The notes below the pieces were generated by a model, which ran no database searches, was not told the DNA's origin, and was given only the letters and a program-made list of their open reading frames with translations. This document shows positions 34,153 through 42,965 of a stretch of DNA of 64,000 bases, one piece after another. How positions within the stretch are numbered: position 1 is the first letter of the stretch; the number at the start of each line of letters is the position of its first letter. Made by a program: the position numbers and the translations under genes. Source of the DNA: Azospirillum soli (GTDB lineage Bacteria > Pseudomonadota > Alphaproteobacteria > Azospirillales > Azospirillaceae); contig NZ_JAGINQ010000001.1 of the NCBI RefSeq assembly GCF_017876165.1, forward strand, positions 434,001 to 498,000. The letters are read 5' to 3'.

Positions 34153-34938
34153 ATGAACACCAAAACCCGATCGAGCGAGGCGCCCCGCAAGGGCGCGACC
34201 CGGATGGCCGACATTCCGGCCGATGTGCTGGCCGACCTGAACGCCGGCCGCCGCGAGACCGCAACCTTGGCCGAATCGCTCGCGATCGATTTCACCGCAC
34301 TGTTCGGGGCGGCGGTGCCGGAAGCCGCCGGTGGGCTTCGCTTCGATCCGAAGGACGGAGTCACCAAGCGCATGGCGGCGGCCGGCGTCGGCGCGCTGGA
34401 GGCGCTCGGACCGGATGCCGTCGAGCGGCTGGGGGCACACCCGTCGGACACGGTGCGCGGCTGGGCCTGCTACGCGCTCGCGGCGATGCCGGGGCTGACG
34501 CTGGCGGAGCGGCTGGAGCGGGGCCGCCCGCTGGCCGACGATCCGCATTTCGGCGTGCGGGAATGGGCGTGGCTGGCCCTGCGTCCACACATCGCGGAGC
34601 GGATCGACGACGCGGTGGGCCTGCTGACACCCTGGACCGGTGACGCGTCGGAACGGGTGCGCCGCTTTGCCAGCGAGGCCACCCGCCCGCGCGGCGTTTG
34701 GTGCGGACACATCGGCATCCTGAAAGAAGACCCCGCACGCGGGCTGGCGGTGCTGGAACCGCTGCGGGCCGACCCAGCGCGCTATGTGCAAGACTCGGTG
34801 GCGAACTGGCTGAACGACGCGGCGAAGACATGGCCGGACTGGGTGCGGGAACTCTGCGCGCGTTGGGAGGCGGAAAGCCCGGCACCGGCGACGCGCTACA
34901 TCGTGCGGCGGGCGCTGCGGAGCGTGGGGCGGGAGTAA
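34153..34938 (+). CDS. HEAT-repeat DNA alkylation repair protein (AlkC/AlkD-like)
   Basis: A 261-residue all-helical protein built of HEAT-like repeats. Visible family features are VRGWACYALAAMPGLTLAE, FGVREWAWLALRPHI, RVRRFASEATRPRGVWCGHI and YVQDSVANWLNDAAKTWPDWV. AlkC/AlkD enzymes remove alkylated bases such as 3-methyladenine by excision without base flipping. The sequence looks closer to AlkC, but the catalytic residues were not mapped, so activity is inferred from the family. ATG at 34153. Confidence 0.8.
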   Translation: MNTKTRSSEAPRKGATRMADIPADVLADLNAGRRETATLAESLAIDFTALFGAAVPEAAGGLRFDPKDGVTKRMAAAGVGALEALGPDAVERLGAHPSDTVRGWACYALAAMPGLTLAERLERGRPLADDPHFGVREWAWLALRPHIAERIDDAVGLLTPWTGDASERVRRFASEATRPRGVWCGHIGILKEDPARGLAVLEPLRADPARYVQDSVANWLNDAAKTWPDWVRELCARWEAESPAPATRYIVRRALRSVGRE

Positions 34939-35020
34939 ACCCTTGACGCGGCGCCCTCCGCGCCGATGCTAGGCACCGAAACTGGACGCCCCCGCCACGA
35001 CAGCCATCACGGACGAACCG

Positions 35021-36532
35021 ATGCCCTACACCTCCCTGCGCGACTTCATGGACCGGCTGGAGAAGGCCGGACGGCTGGTGGTGGTGAAGGAACCGGTGTC
35101 CACCGTCCTGGAAATGACCGAGATCCAGACCCGCCTGTTGGCCGAGGGCGGCCCGGCGGTGCTGTTCGAGAACGTCATTAAGGCGGACGGCACGCGCTCG
35201 GAGATGCCGGTTCTGGTCAACCTGTTCGGCACGGTCGAGCGCGTCGCCTGGGGCATGGACCGCGAGCCGCACGAGTTGCGCGGGGTCGGCGAGACTCTGG
35301 CTTTCCTGAAGCAGCCGGAGCCGCCGGGCGGCTTCCGCGAGGCGCTTGAACTGATCCCGCTCGCCAAGACCGTGCTGTCGATGAAGCCGAAGACGGTCGG
35401 CTCGGCCCCCTGCCAGGAGGTGGTGCTGACCGGCGACCAGATCGACCTCGGCCGCCTGCCGGTGCAGAGCTGCTGGCCGGGCGAGCCGGCGCCGCTCATC
35501 ACATGGCCGCTGGTGGTGACCAAGGGACCGACCGGCAAGCGCGAGGACGACTTCAACCTCGGCATCTACCGCATGCAGGTGCTGGGGAAGAACAAGACCA
35601 TCATGCGCTGGCTGAAGCATCGCGGCGGTGCGCAGCATCATCACCGCTGGCAGGAGAGCGGCAAGAAGGAACCCCTGCCCTGCGCCGTCGTGCTGGGCGC
35701 CGACCCCGGCACCATCCTGGCCGCCGTCACCCCCGTCCCCGACACGCTGTCGGAATACCAGTTCGCCGGCCTGCTGCGCGGCAAGAAGGTGGAGCTGGTG
35801 GACTGCAAGACCGTGCCGCTGAAGGTGCCGGCGCAGGCCGAAATCGTGCTGGAAGGTCACGTCAGCCTGGACGAATACGCCGACGAGGGTCCCTACGGCG
35901 ACCACACCGGCTATTACAACTCGGTCGAGCCCTTCCCGGTCTTCACCGTCACGGCGATGACCATGCGGCGCACGCCCATCTACCTGTCCACCTTCACCGG
36001 CCGCCCGCCCGACGAGCCCTCGGTGCTGGGCGAGGCGCTGAACGAGGTGTTCATCCCCCTGCTGACCCAGCAGTTCCCGGAGATCGTCGATTTCTGGCTG
36101 CCGCCGGAGGGCTGCTCCTACCGCATCGCGGTGGTCAGCATGAAGAAGGCCTATCCGGGACACGCCAAGCGCGTGATGATGGGCGTGTGGTCGTTCCTGC
36201 GCCAGTTCATGTACACGAAGTGGGTGATCGTCGTGGACGACGACATCGACGCGCGGAACTGGAAGGACGTGATGTGGGCGATGTCCACCCGCATGGACCC
36301 GGCGCGCGACATCACCGTTATCGAAGGCACGCCCATCGATTATCTGGACTTCGCCAGCCCGGAGTCGGGCCTCGGCGGCAAGGTCGGGCTGGACGCCACC
36401 AACAAGTGGCCGCCGGAGACCAAGCGCGAGTGGGGCCAAAAGATCCGCATGGACCAGGACGTGGTGGACGAGGTGTCGCGCAAATGGGCGTCCTACGGGT
36501 TGCCGGGCAGCGGGACGCCGATCTGGAAGTAG
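35021..36532 (+). CDS. ubiD: UbiD-family decarboxylase (3-polyprenyl-4-hydroxybenzoate)
   Basis: A 503-residue decarboxylase that uses prenylated FMN and a metal to remove the carboxyl group from 3-polyprenyl-4-hydroxybenzoate in ubiquinone synthesis. Family features include the N-terminal [40 protein letters not shown] with its catalytic-site arginines, and [20 protein letters not shown] with the acidic pair EYADEGP. The length is typical for the E. coli UbiD group. No ubiX flavin prenyltransferase gene is in the window. A palindromic repeat element follows 17 bases after the stop. Confidence 0.94.
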   Translation: MPYTSLRDFMDRLEKAGRLVVVKEPVSTVLEMTEIQTRLLAEGGPAVLFENVIKADGTRSEMPVLVNLFGTVERVAWGMDREPHELRGVGETLAFLKQPEPPGGFREALELIPLAKTVLSMKPKTVGSAPCQEVVLTGDQIDLGRLPVQSCWPGEPAPLITWPLVVTKGPTGKREDDFNLGIYRMQVLGKNKTIMRWLKHRGGAQHHHRWQESGKKEPLPCAVVLGADPGTILAAVTPVPDTLSEYQFAGLLRGKKVELVDCKTVPLKVPAQAEIVLEGHVSLDEYADEGPYGDHTGYYNSVEPFPVFTVTAMTMRRTPIYLSTFTGRPPDEPSVLGEALNEVFIPLLTQQFPEIVDFWLPPEGCSYRIAVVSMKKAYPGHAKRVMMGVWSFLRQFMYTKWVIVVDDDIDARNWKDVMWAMSTRMDPARDITVIEGTPIDYLDFASPESGLGGKVGLDATNKWPPETKREWGQKIRMDQDVVDEVSRKWASYGLPGSGTPIWK

Positions 36533-36548
36533 GTTTTGGGGCGTTGTT

Positions 36549-36650
36549 GCGGCGGGCCCCCATCCCGACCTTCCCCCACTTCGCGGGGGAAGGGGCTTGG
36601 TCCCCTCCCCCGCCGCAAGGTGGGGGAGGGTTAGGGTGGGGGCCCGCCGC
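36549..36650. repeat. intergenic palindromic repeat element
   Basis: Outer arms GCGGCGGGCCCCCATCCC (36549-36566) and AGGGTGGGGGCCCGCCGC (36633-36650) pair with one mismatch. Inside are two hairpins, CCTTCCCCCAC-TTCG-CGGGGGAAGG and a CCCTCCCCC / GGGGGAGGG stem. The copy at 45948-46048 matches along nearly its whole length. It lies between ubiD and the DUF3616 gene, in the same orientation as both. Confidence 0.88.
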
Positions 36651-36672
36651 GACAGTTTTCTCTGGAGGGTTT

Positions 36673-37782
36673 ATGTCCCGCGAGATCGCCGCACCGCTCA
36701 GCACCGTCCGCCTGAACTTCCGGGCCGGCAGCGCGACGGCCGAGGATTTGTCGGTCGTGGAGCGAGTCGGCAACTGCCTGTTCGCGGCGGCGGACGAAGG
36801 GGCGGAAGTCGTGCGGCTGGTGTCCGGGGATGGCGGCAACGCCTACAACGAGGACGCGGCCTTTCCGTTGAAAGAGTTTTTCGACCTGCCGGCGGACGGC
36901 GCCGGAGAGGACGAAGCGGACATTGAAGGGCTGAGCGCGCGGGACGGCTGGCTGTGGGTCGTCGGCTCGCACAGTCTGGCGCGGGAGAAGCCTAAGAAGA
37001 GCGAGGACGACACCCAGTCGCTGGCGCGTCTGACCGAGGTGCGGTGCGATCCGAACCGTTTCCTGCTGGGGCGGATGCCGCTGCGGACCGGGGCGGATGG
37101 GCTGCCGGTTCCCGTGCGCGAGGACGGCGACCGCAAGGCGCGCTGCCTGAAGTTTCGCAACGGCGGCAACGCGCTGACCAAGGCGCTGAAGAAGGACGAG
37201 CACCTCGCCCGTTTCGTGACTGTGCCGGCCAAGGAAAACGGCTTCGACATCGAAGGGATCACGGCGCACGGCGACCGCGTGTTCCTGGGCCTGCGCGGGC
37301 CGGTGCTGCGTGGCTGGGCCTGCATTCTGGAGCTTCAGGTCACGGAAAACCCGAACAGGCCGGACCGGCTGAAGCTGCGGCGCATCGGTGTGAACGGCGA
37401 GAAGTACCGCAAGCATTTCGTCGATCTGGATGGACTCGGCATCCGGGAACTGACCTTCGACGGCGAGGATCTGGTCATCCTGGCCGGGCCGACCATGGAT
37501 CTGGATGGACCGGTGACGGTGTGGCGCTGGACCGACGCGCTGAGCATCGCCGCGGAGACCATCGTTCCACGCGACCGGCTGGTGCGATTGCTGGACCTGC
37601 CGTTCGGCACGGGCTTCGACCACGCCGAGGGGTTTGCGCGGATCGAGCGGGACGGAGCCGTGCCGACGCTGCTGGTGGTCTACGACAGTCCGGGCAAGGA
37701 GCGGCTGAAGGGCACGAGCGTGGACGCCGACCTGTTCGCGCTGCCGTCCCGCTACGATCCGGCAAACGCGTTCCTGGCGTGA
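36673..37782 (+). CDS. DUF3616 domain protein
   Basis: A 369-residue soluble protein of the DUF3616 family, of unknown function. The repeating pattern of short beta-like blades (LSVVERVGNCLFAAADEGAE, IEGLSARDGWLWVVGSHS, FDIEGITAHGDRVFLGLRGP, FDHAEGFARIERDG) suggests a beta-propeller, with acidic residues at the blade ends like esterase-type propellers. No signal peptide was seen. ATG at 36673 follows GGAGGG. It stands alone between a repeat element and a terminator palindrome. Confidence 0.85.
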   Translation: MSREIAAPLSTVRLNFRAGSATAEDLSVVERVGNCLFAAADEGAEVVRLVSGDGGNAYNEDAAFPLKEFFDLPADGAGEDEADIEGLSARDGWLWVVGSHSLAREKPKKSEDDTQSLARLTEVRCDPNRFLLGRMPLRTGADGLPVPVREDGDRKARCLKFRNGGNALTKALKKDEHLARFVTVPAKENGFDIEGITAHGDRVFLGLRGPVLRGWACILELQVTENPNRPDRLKLRRIGVNGEKYRKHFVDLDGLGIRELTFDGEDLVILAGPTMDLDGPVTVWRWTDALSIAAETIVPRDRLVRLLDLPFGTGFDHAEGFARIERDGAVPTLLVVYDSPGKERLKGTSVDADLFALPSRYDPANAFLA

Positions 37783-37786
37783 ATTT

Positions 37787-37816
37787 TCCCCTCCCCCGCC
37801 CCCGGCGGGAGAGGGA
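37787..37816 (+). terminator. terminator-type palindrome after the DUF3616 gene
   Basis: TCCCCTCCCCCGCC pairs with GGCGGGAGAGGGA apart from one mismatch and one extra base. It is a relative of the TCCCTCTCCCGG palindromes at 10604 and 25970. Confidence 0.5.
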
Positions 37817-37956
37817 CAATCGTCCTCTATGCAGCAACAATCATTGTCCATCGCCGCTGATTATCCCGCCGAACGACACAGCTATCTTTGTCTTCAGACG
37901 AACCGGCCCCCTGATCATCTCGCTGGGGCCACCCCTCGGGACAAGGAGACCACGCC

Positions 37957-38385
37957 ATGATCGACAACCGCACCGCCCCCTACGCCGCCCTCATTCTCCG
38001 CGTCAGCCTGGGCCTTCTGTTCATCGCCCACGGGCTGCTGCTGAAGGTCTTCACCTTCGGCGTGTCCGGCACCGCCGCCTATTTCGAGAGCATCGGCTAT
38101 CCGGGCTTCTTCGCGTACCTCGTCATCCTGGGCGAGATCGGCGGCGGCCTTCTGCTGATCGCCGGTGTTTACACCCGCTGGATCGCGCTGGCCCTGCTGC
38201 CGATCATGATCGGCGCCACGTTGCAGCACATCGGCAACGGCTGGCTGTTCTCCGCGCCGGGCGGCGGTTGGGAATTCCCGGTCTTCTGGACCGTGCTGCT
38301 CGGCGTGCAGGCCCTGCTGGGCGACGGTGCCTTCGCCCTGAAGCTCCCGGCGGTCGAGCGTTCGGCCCCGCGCCGGCTGGCGTAA
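37957..38385 (+). CDS. DoxX-family membrane protein
   Basis: A 142-residue protein with four predicted membrane helices (about 8-28, 50-72, 74-95 and 107-128). The opening ILRVSLGLLFIAHGLLLKVFTFG and FAYLVILGEIGGGLLLIAGVYTR are typical of the DoxX/DoxD-like family. Members are small inner-membrane proteins linked in some bacteria to redox or thiol stress, but no defined reaction can be given. ATG at 37957 has AAGGAG upstream. A terminator-like hairpin follows at 38438. Confidence 0.85.
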   Translation: MIDNRTAPYAALILRVSLGLLFIAHGLLLKVFTFGVSGTAAYFESIGYPGFFAYLVILGEIGGGLLLIAGVYTRWIALALLPIMIGATLQHIGNGWLFSAPGGGWEFPVFWTVLLGVQALLGDGAFALKLPAVERSAPRRLA

Positions 38386-38437
38386 AGCCCGATCCGCACA
38401 AGGAAGGGTTTCGGAAATACGGCTTCTGAACGGTAAG

Positions 38438-38483
38438 GCGTGCGGGTAGGCTCCGGCCTCCCCGCACGCTGCCTTTTGGTTTT
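38438..38483 (+). terminator. rho-independent terminator downstream of the DoxX gene
   Basis: GCGTGCGGG (38438-38446) pairs with CCCGCACGC (38461-38469), followed by TGCCTTTTGGTTTT. The hairpin lies between the DoxX gene and the transporter start at 38485, so it argues for the downstream start of the transporter and could act as an attenuator. Confidence 0.7.
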
Positions 38484-38484
38484 C

Positions 38485-39687
38485 ATGTCCCTTTCCAATC
38501 GACGACCGCCTGTCTGGCTGCTGGTCGCCGCCACGGCCACCGGCCCGCTGGCGCTCAACCTGTTCGTGCCCAGCATGCCGGGGCTGGTGGCCCTCTTCGA
38601 CACCGACCACGCCACGGTGCAGCTCACCCTGTCGCTGTACCTGATCGGCGTCGCCGTCGGGCAGCTGGTCTACGGGCCGCTGTCCGACCGCTTCGGGCGG
38701 CGGCCGGTGCTGCTGGCCGGGGTTGCGCTCTATCTGGGGGCAAGCGCGGCCTGCGCGCTGGCGCCTGGCATCGGCGCGCTGATCGTCGGCCGCGTCGTGC
38801 AGGCGGTCGGCGGTTGCGCCGGCATGGTGATCGGCCGCGCCATCGTCCGCGACGCCTGGGACCGCGACCAGGCGACCCGCGTGCTGGCCGCCGTCATCGC
38901 CGGCATGGCGGTGGCGCCCATGGTTGGCCCGGTCATCGGCGGCTTCCTGGAGGAATGGGCCGGCTGGCGCGCGGGCTTCATCCTGATCGCCGCCTTCGGC
39001 GCGCTGGTGCTGGCCGCCGGCCTGAAGGCGCTGCCGGAAACGCACAACGACCCCACCCCCCTGCCCGGCCCTATGGCGCTGGTCCAGGCCTACCGGGGGC
39101 TGCTGGCCAAGCCGCAGTTCCTCGGCTATGCGCTGCTGTCGACGCTGAGCACGGCGAGCTTCTTCGCCTTCCTGGCTGGCGCGCCTTACGCCACCGTGCA
39201 GATGCTGGGGCGGTCGCCCAGCGAGTACGGGCTGCTGTTCGTGCTGCTGTCCGTCGGCTACATGGCCGGCAACATCCTGGTGTCGCGGCTGATCGGGCGC
39301 GTGACGGCAGAGCGGCTGATGCTGGTCGGGATGGCGCTGTCGCTAGCCGGACCCTTGGTTACCCTGGCTCTGCTGCCGGCCGGAATCTTCTCCGTGTGGT
39401 CGCTGTACCTGCCGGCCACCATCATGTGCCTGGGCAACGGGCTGGTCATGCCGACCTCCATGACCGCCGCCGTCAGCGCGGAACCCCGGCTGGCCGGCAC
39501 CGCGTCGGGCCTGCTGGGCTTCTTCCAGATGGGGCTGGGGGCGGTGGTCTCGACCGGCGTCGGCGCGCTGCGTGCGGGGGAGCCCTACACGATGGCCATC
39601 GGCATGGTGGTAGCGAACGTCGCGGCCTTCGCCGCCTTCGCCTACGCCCGACGGCGCCCCCCAGGCGACCTCCGAGACGGCGCCTGA
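38485..39687 (+). CDS. Bcr/CflA-family MFS drug-type exporter
   Basis: A 400-residue, 12-helix major facilitator of the drug:H+ antiporter-1 family. Helix 1 holds ATATGPLALNLFVPSMPGL, typical of Bcr/CflA proteins with the D-x-Y/F-x-P-like signature. The loop motif A is GPLSDRFGRRPVLLAG, and motif C-like glycine-rich sequence appears in AVAPMVGPVIGGFLEE. It would export small toxic molecules using the proton gradient; substrates are unknown. The start ATG at 38485 directly follows the terminator T-tract; its ribosome site is weak. Confidence 0.9.
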   Translation: MSLSNRRPPVWLLVAATATGPLALNLFVPSMPGLVALFDTDHATVQLTLSLYLIGVAVGQLVYGPLSDRFGRRPVLLAGVALYLGASAACALAPGIGALIVGRVVQAVGGCAGMVIGRAIVRDAWDRDQATRVLAAVIAGMAVAPMVGPVIGGFLEEWAGWRAGFILIAAFGALVLAAGLKALPETHNDPTPLPGPMALVQAYRGLLAKPQFLGYALLSTLSTASFFAFLAGAPYATVQMLGRSPSEYGLLFVLLSVGYMAGNILVSRLIGRVTAERLMLVGMALSLAGPLVTLALLPAGIFSVWSLYLPATIMCLGNGLVMPTSMTAAVSAEPRLAGTASGLLGFFQMGLGAVVSTGVGALRAGEPYTMAIGMVVANVAAFAAFAYARRRPPGDLRDGA

Positions 39688-39779
39688 GGCGATATGCCCC
39701 TTCCTCTTCAGCCCGGCGCTCCCATTTGCTAGGTGACCCGAATTTGTTAGACAGGCCGAAGACCTAGCGGAGAGCCTTG

Positions 39780-41135
39780 ATGCCCGTTTCGACCACCTCG
39801 CAACCTGACGTGCTGAATCTGCTGGAGGACCTGATCGCCAAGGCCAAGCGCGCCGGGGTGGATGCCGCCGATGCCGTGCTGTTCGACAGCGCCTCGGTGT
39901 CGCTGAGCCAGCGACTCGGCAAAGCGGAAAAGCTGGAGCGGTCCGAATCGGGCGACCTGGGGCTGCGCGTCTTCGTCGGCAAGCGGCAGGCCATCGTCTC
40001 CTCCACCGACCGCAGCGCCAAGGCGCTGGACGAGCTGGTGGAGCGCGCCGTCGCCATGGCACGCGTGGTTCCGGAGGATCCTTTCACCGGCCTCGCCGAC
40101 CCCGAGCAGCTGGCCCGTGAATTCCCCGACCTCGACGTGCTCGATCCGGAGGAGCCGGCTACCGAACTGCTGATCGAGCGCGCCCGCATCGCCGAGGAAA
40201 GCGCGCTGGCGGTCGAGGGCGTCACCAACTCCGAAGGCGGCGACGCCGGCTGGAGCCGCTCCACCATCGCCATCGCCGCGTCGAACGGCTTCGCCGGCAG
40301 CTACGGCGTGTCGCGGCAGTCCCTGTCGGTCTCGGTTCTGGCCGGGACGGGCACAGGGATGGAGCGCGACTACGACTACGACAGCAAGGTTTATGGCTCC
40401 GACCTGCGTTCGGCCGCCGAGATCGGGCGCGAGGCCGGCGAGCGCGCCGTGCGCCGCCTGAACCCGCGCCGGGTCAAGAGCTGCAAGGTGCCGGTGGTGT
40501 TCGACCCGCGCGTCTCGCGCGGGCTGCTGGGCCACCTGACCGGCGCCATCAGCGGGCCGAGCATCGCGCGCGGCACCAGCTTCCTGAAGGACAAGATGGG
40601 CCAGCGCATCTTCCCGGAAAGCGTCACCATCGTCGACGATCCCCATGTGAAGCGCGGCCTGCGTTCCCGCCCCTTCGACGCGGAAGGCGTGGCGACCACG
40701 CGGCGCAATCTGATCGAGGAAGGCCGGCTGACCACCTGGCTGCTCGACCTGCGTTCGGCGCGGCAGCTGGGCCTGAGCACCACCGGCCATGCGGCGCGCG
40801 GCACCTCCGGCCCGCCGGGTCCGGCGCCGGCCAACGTCTACATGGTCGCCGGCAAGCGCAGCCGCGACGAGCTGCTGGCCGAGATCGAAGACGGCTTCTA
40901 CGTCACCGAACTGATGGGCATGGGAGTCAACGGCGTGACCGGCGACTACAGCCGGGGCGCCGGCGGCTTCTGGATCGAGAAGGGCCGGATCGCCTACCCG
41001 GTGACCGAGCTGACCATCGCCAGCAACCTGAAAGACATGTTCCTGAACATGGAGCCGGCGAGCGACCTGGAGCTGCGCTTCGGCATGGACGCCCCGACGG
41101 TGCGCATCGACGGCATGACCATCGCGGGCATGTGA
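39780..41135 (+). CDS. pmbA: PmbA/TldE, TldD-PmbA protease subunit
   Basis: A 451-residue member of the TldD/PmbA family. TldE (PmbA) pairs with TldD to form a metalloprotease known for maturing microcin B17 and degrading CcdA in E. coli. Recognisable blocks are RSESGDLGLRVFVGKRQA, VVFDPRVSRGLLGHLTGAI, DDPHVKRGLRSRPFDAEG and GVNGVTGDYSRGAGGFWIE. TldE lacks the zinc motif HExxxH of TldD, and none is seen here, which supports TldE. ATG at 39780 has GCGGAGAGCC upstream. No tldD gene is in the window, and an 11-bp terminator stem follows at 41144. Confidence 0.92.
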   Translation: MPVSTTSQPDVLNLLEDLIAKAKRAGVDAADAVLFDSASVSLSQRLGKAEKLERSESGDLGLRVFVGKRQAIVSSTDRSAKALDELVERAVAMARVVPEDPFTGLADPEQLAREFPDLDVLDPEEPATELLIERARIAEESALAVEGVTNSEGGDAGWSRSTIAIAASNGFAGSYGVSRQSLSVSVLAGTGTGMERDYDYDSKVYGSDLRSAAEIGREAGERAVRRLNPRRVKSCKVPVVFDPRVSRGLLGHLTGAISGPSIARGTSFLKDKMGQRIFPESVTIVDDPHVKRGLRSRPFDAEGVATTRRNLIEEGRLTTWLLDLRSARQLGLSTTGHAARGTSGPPGPAPANVYMVAGKRSRDELLAEIEDGFYVTELMGMGVNGVTGDYSRGAGGFWIEKGRIAYPVTELTIASNLKDMFLNMEPASDLELRFGMDAPTVRIDGMTIAGM

Positions 41136-41143
41136 CCCGAGAC

Positions 41144-41190
41144 GGGCGCAAACGTCTGTTTGATGCCGGACAAAGTCGGCGTTTGCGCCC
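41144..41190 (+). terminator. hairpin downstream of pmbA
   Basis: An 11-bp perfect stem GGGCGCAAACG / CGTTTGCGCCC encloses a 25-base loop. It sits just after the pmbA stop, with no T-run, so it is more likely a stabilising or rho-linked structure. Confidence 0.55.
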
Positions 41191-41239
41191 CGTGCCATAA
41201 CCATTGCCAAAGACCAACCAAAGCAGGAGGGTATTGGCG

Positions 41240-41659
41240 ATGAACATGGCGAAATTCTACGAGCATCATGGCGAGGTCCGCGCCTTGGCCGCGCGCATCG
41301 AAGGCCAGCTCGACCCGGCGCGGATCGCCGCGAACCCGGCGGGCGTCTCCGCCGACGTGCTGCAGCTGTTCGGCAAATTCTCGGTCCACCTGACCATCGA
41401 GGATCAGGCGCTCTACCCGCGCCTTGCCCAGGACAGCAACGCCGAGGTGCGGCGGATGGCGACGGCCTTCCAGAACGAGATGGGCGGGCTGAAGACGCGC
41501 TTCGACGCCTACCGCAAGGCGTGGCCGGGGCCGATGGCCATCGCCAAGGACCCCGCGCGCTTCGTGAGCGAGACGCGCGAGGTGCTGACCCTGCTGAAGA
41601 CCCGCATTGAGCGGGAGGACCGGCAACTCTACCCGCTGGCCGAACGCGCGGCGGCCTGA
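41240..41659 (+). CDS. hemerythrin-like domain protein
   Basis: A 139-residue four-helix protein of the hemerythrin/HHE family. Candidate iron ligands are the histidines in FYEHHGEV, the His and Glu in SVHLTIEDQALYP, and an acidic helix end EREDRQLYPLAE. Some canonical C-terminal histidines seem to be missing, so diiron binding is likely but not certain. Relatives bind oxygen, iron or nitric oxide. ATG at 41240 follows AGGAGG with wide spacing. It is monocistronic between pmbA and a convergent secreted-protein pair. Confidence 0.82.
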   Translation: MNMAKFYEHHGEVRALAARIEGQLDPARIAANPAGVSADVLQLFGKFSVHLTIEDQALYPRLAQDSNAEVRRMATAFQNEMGGLKTRFDAYRKAWPGPMAIAKDPARFVSETREVLTLLKTRIEREDRQLYPLAERAAA

Positions 41660-41705
41660 TGGAGATGGAGCCGGCCCTATGGCATGAAATTGCCGGCGGG
41701 CCGGC

Positions 41706-42215
41706 TCAGCGCACGACGCCCCGGATGATGTCGTGCACGGTGCCGTGGACGGCGTCCAGGATCAGCATGTCCGCGCCGGCCATGATGCACTGCCAGCCGT
41801 TCATGCAGGCCGGCACCCGCTGGACCAGCGCCACCGGAACCGGCTGGTAGATCACCTCGGCCGGCAGCGGATAGCCCCGGCGGATTTTCTTGGCGATGCC
41901 CGGCGGCAGACCGACCGGGCGGTAAGGCTCCACCGCGAAGTAGTCGTAGACGACGTGCCGCTCGACCCTCGGGTAGACCGGTACCACCCGGCGTTCCACG
42001 ATCACGGGGCGGGGCTGGTAATAATGGCGGGGCGGCTCGTAGATCACCACGGGGCCATGGTGATCCCGGTGCTTGTGTTTGTGCTTGCCGTGCTTGTGGT
42101 GGTCACCGCCATGGCGTTCCCACTTATGGTGCTTGTCCCTGTCGGCAAGCGCCGGAGACGATACCAGGAGCATGCCGAGCACGGCGGCGATGAGTCGACG
42201 GGCCGACAGGGCCAT
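41706..42215 (-). CDS. secreted His-rich protein, paralogue 1
   Basis: A 169-residue exported protein. The signal peptide ends at SSPALA (about residue 24). A histidine/lysine-rich stretch follows (about residues 25-55), suggesting metal binding. Then come a Pro/Tyr/Val-rich segment, LPPGIAKKIRRGYPLP (the RcnB-like PPGIAKK motif), and a conserved tail with VPACMNGWQCIMAGADMLIL and an Asp-Ala-Val-His motif, ending DIIRGVVR. ATG at 42215 has GGAGGAA upstream. It shares its C-terminal 35 residues almost exactly with the neighbouring gene, on the same strand. Function is unknown; a periplasmic metal or envelope-stress role is only a guess. Confidence 0.82.
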   Translation of the reverse strand: MALSARRLIAAVLGMLLVSSPALADRDKHHKWERHGGDHHKHGKHKHKHRDHHGPVVIYEPPRHYYQPRPVIVERRVVPVYPRVERHVVYDYFAVEPYRPVGLPPGIAKKIRRGYPLPAEVIYQPVPVALVQRVPACMNGWQCIMAGADMLILDAVHGTVHDIIRGVVR

Positions 42216-42322
42216 GATGGTTCCTCCGCGGTTCGGCGGTTCGCGTGCAGGGAGATTCCCATGCACACGAACACCCCGAACCGCATTTTCATCCATAACT
42301 CTTTCGATAACCCGCTTTCGGG

Positions 42323-42829
42323 TCAGCGGACGACTCCACGGATGATGTCCGCGATGGTGCCGTGCACCGCGTCGAGGATCAGCATGTCGGCGCCGGCCAG
42401 GATGCATTCCCAGCCGTTCATGCAGGCGGGGACGCGCTGGCGCAGTTCGATGGGCGCCATCTTCTTGGCGATGCCCGGAGGCAGCGGCTTGCCGCGCGCG
42501 AGGTTCTTCGCGATGCCCGGCGGCAGCGACGACACGCCGACCGGATAGCTGACGAAATACTGCCGGATCACGTCCACGTCGGTGCGGGTGACGACGGTGG
42601 CGCCACCGCCCGGCCCGTTGCCCTTATGCTTCTCCTTGCCCTGGCCGCCATTCCCGCGTCCGGGTCCATGGCCCGGCCCGCCATCGTCCATGACGGCCGG
42701 TCCCTGCCCGTGACCCTTGCCGTGGCCCCCACCATGACCCCCGCCGGCCCAGTCCGGCTTTTCCGCCAGAGCCGGTCCCGCCAGCAGCAGTGCCGCCAGC
42801 GCGGCGCCCACGATCCGATACGTCCGCAT
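42323..42829 (-). CDS. secreted Gly/His-rich protein, paralogue 2
   Basis: A 168-residue exported protein with a signal peptide ending AGPALA (about residue 22). A Gly/His/Lys-rich region of about 55 residues follows. Then come VVTRTDVDVIRQYFVSYPVG, a doubled SLPPGIAKNLARGKPLPPGI motif, and the same C-terminus as paralogue 1, with VPACMNGWECILAGADMLIL ending in DIIRGVVR. ATG at 42829 follows GGGAGAG. About 107 bases with a weak hairpin separate it from paralogue 1 downstream. The pair arose by local duplication, with the variable repeat region diverging and the tail kept. Confidence 0.82.
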   Translation of the reverse strand: MRTYRIVGAALAALLLAGPALAEKPDWAGGGHGGGHGKGHGQGPAVMDDGGPGHGPGRGNGGQGKEKHKGNGPGGGATVVTRTDVDVIRQYFVSYPVGVSSLPPGIAKNLARGKPLPPGIAKKMAPIELRQRVPACMNGWECILAGADMLILDAVHGTIADIIRGVVR

Positions 42830-42965
42830 GGTTGCCTCTCTCCCTTCCCAGGATGTGTTTTGCGGCCAAGTCTAAGGCAAAAACGTCCGACATGCGCCGA
42901 CTATTCCCCTATCGATTTAGCCGGGCGGATCGCTGCCGTCCTGTTGCAAGGAAGGGATATGAGGG

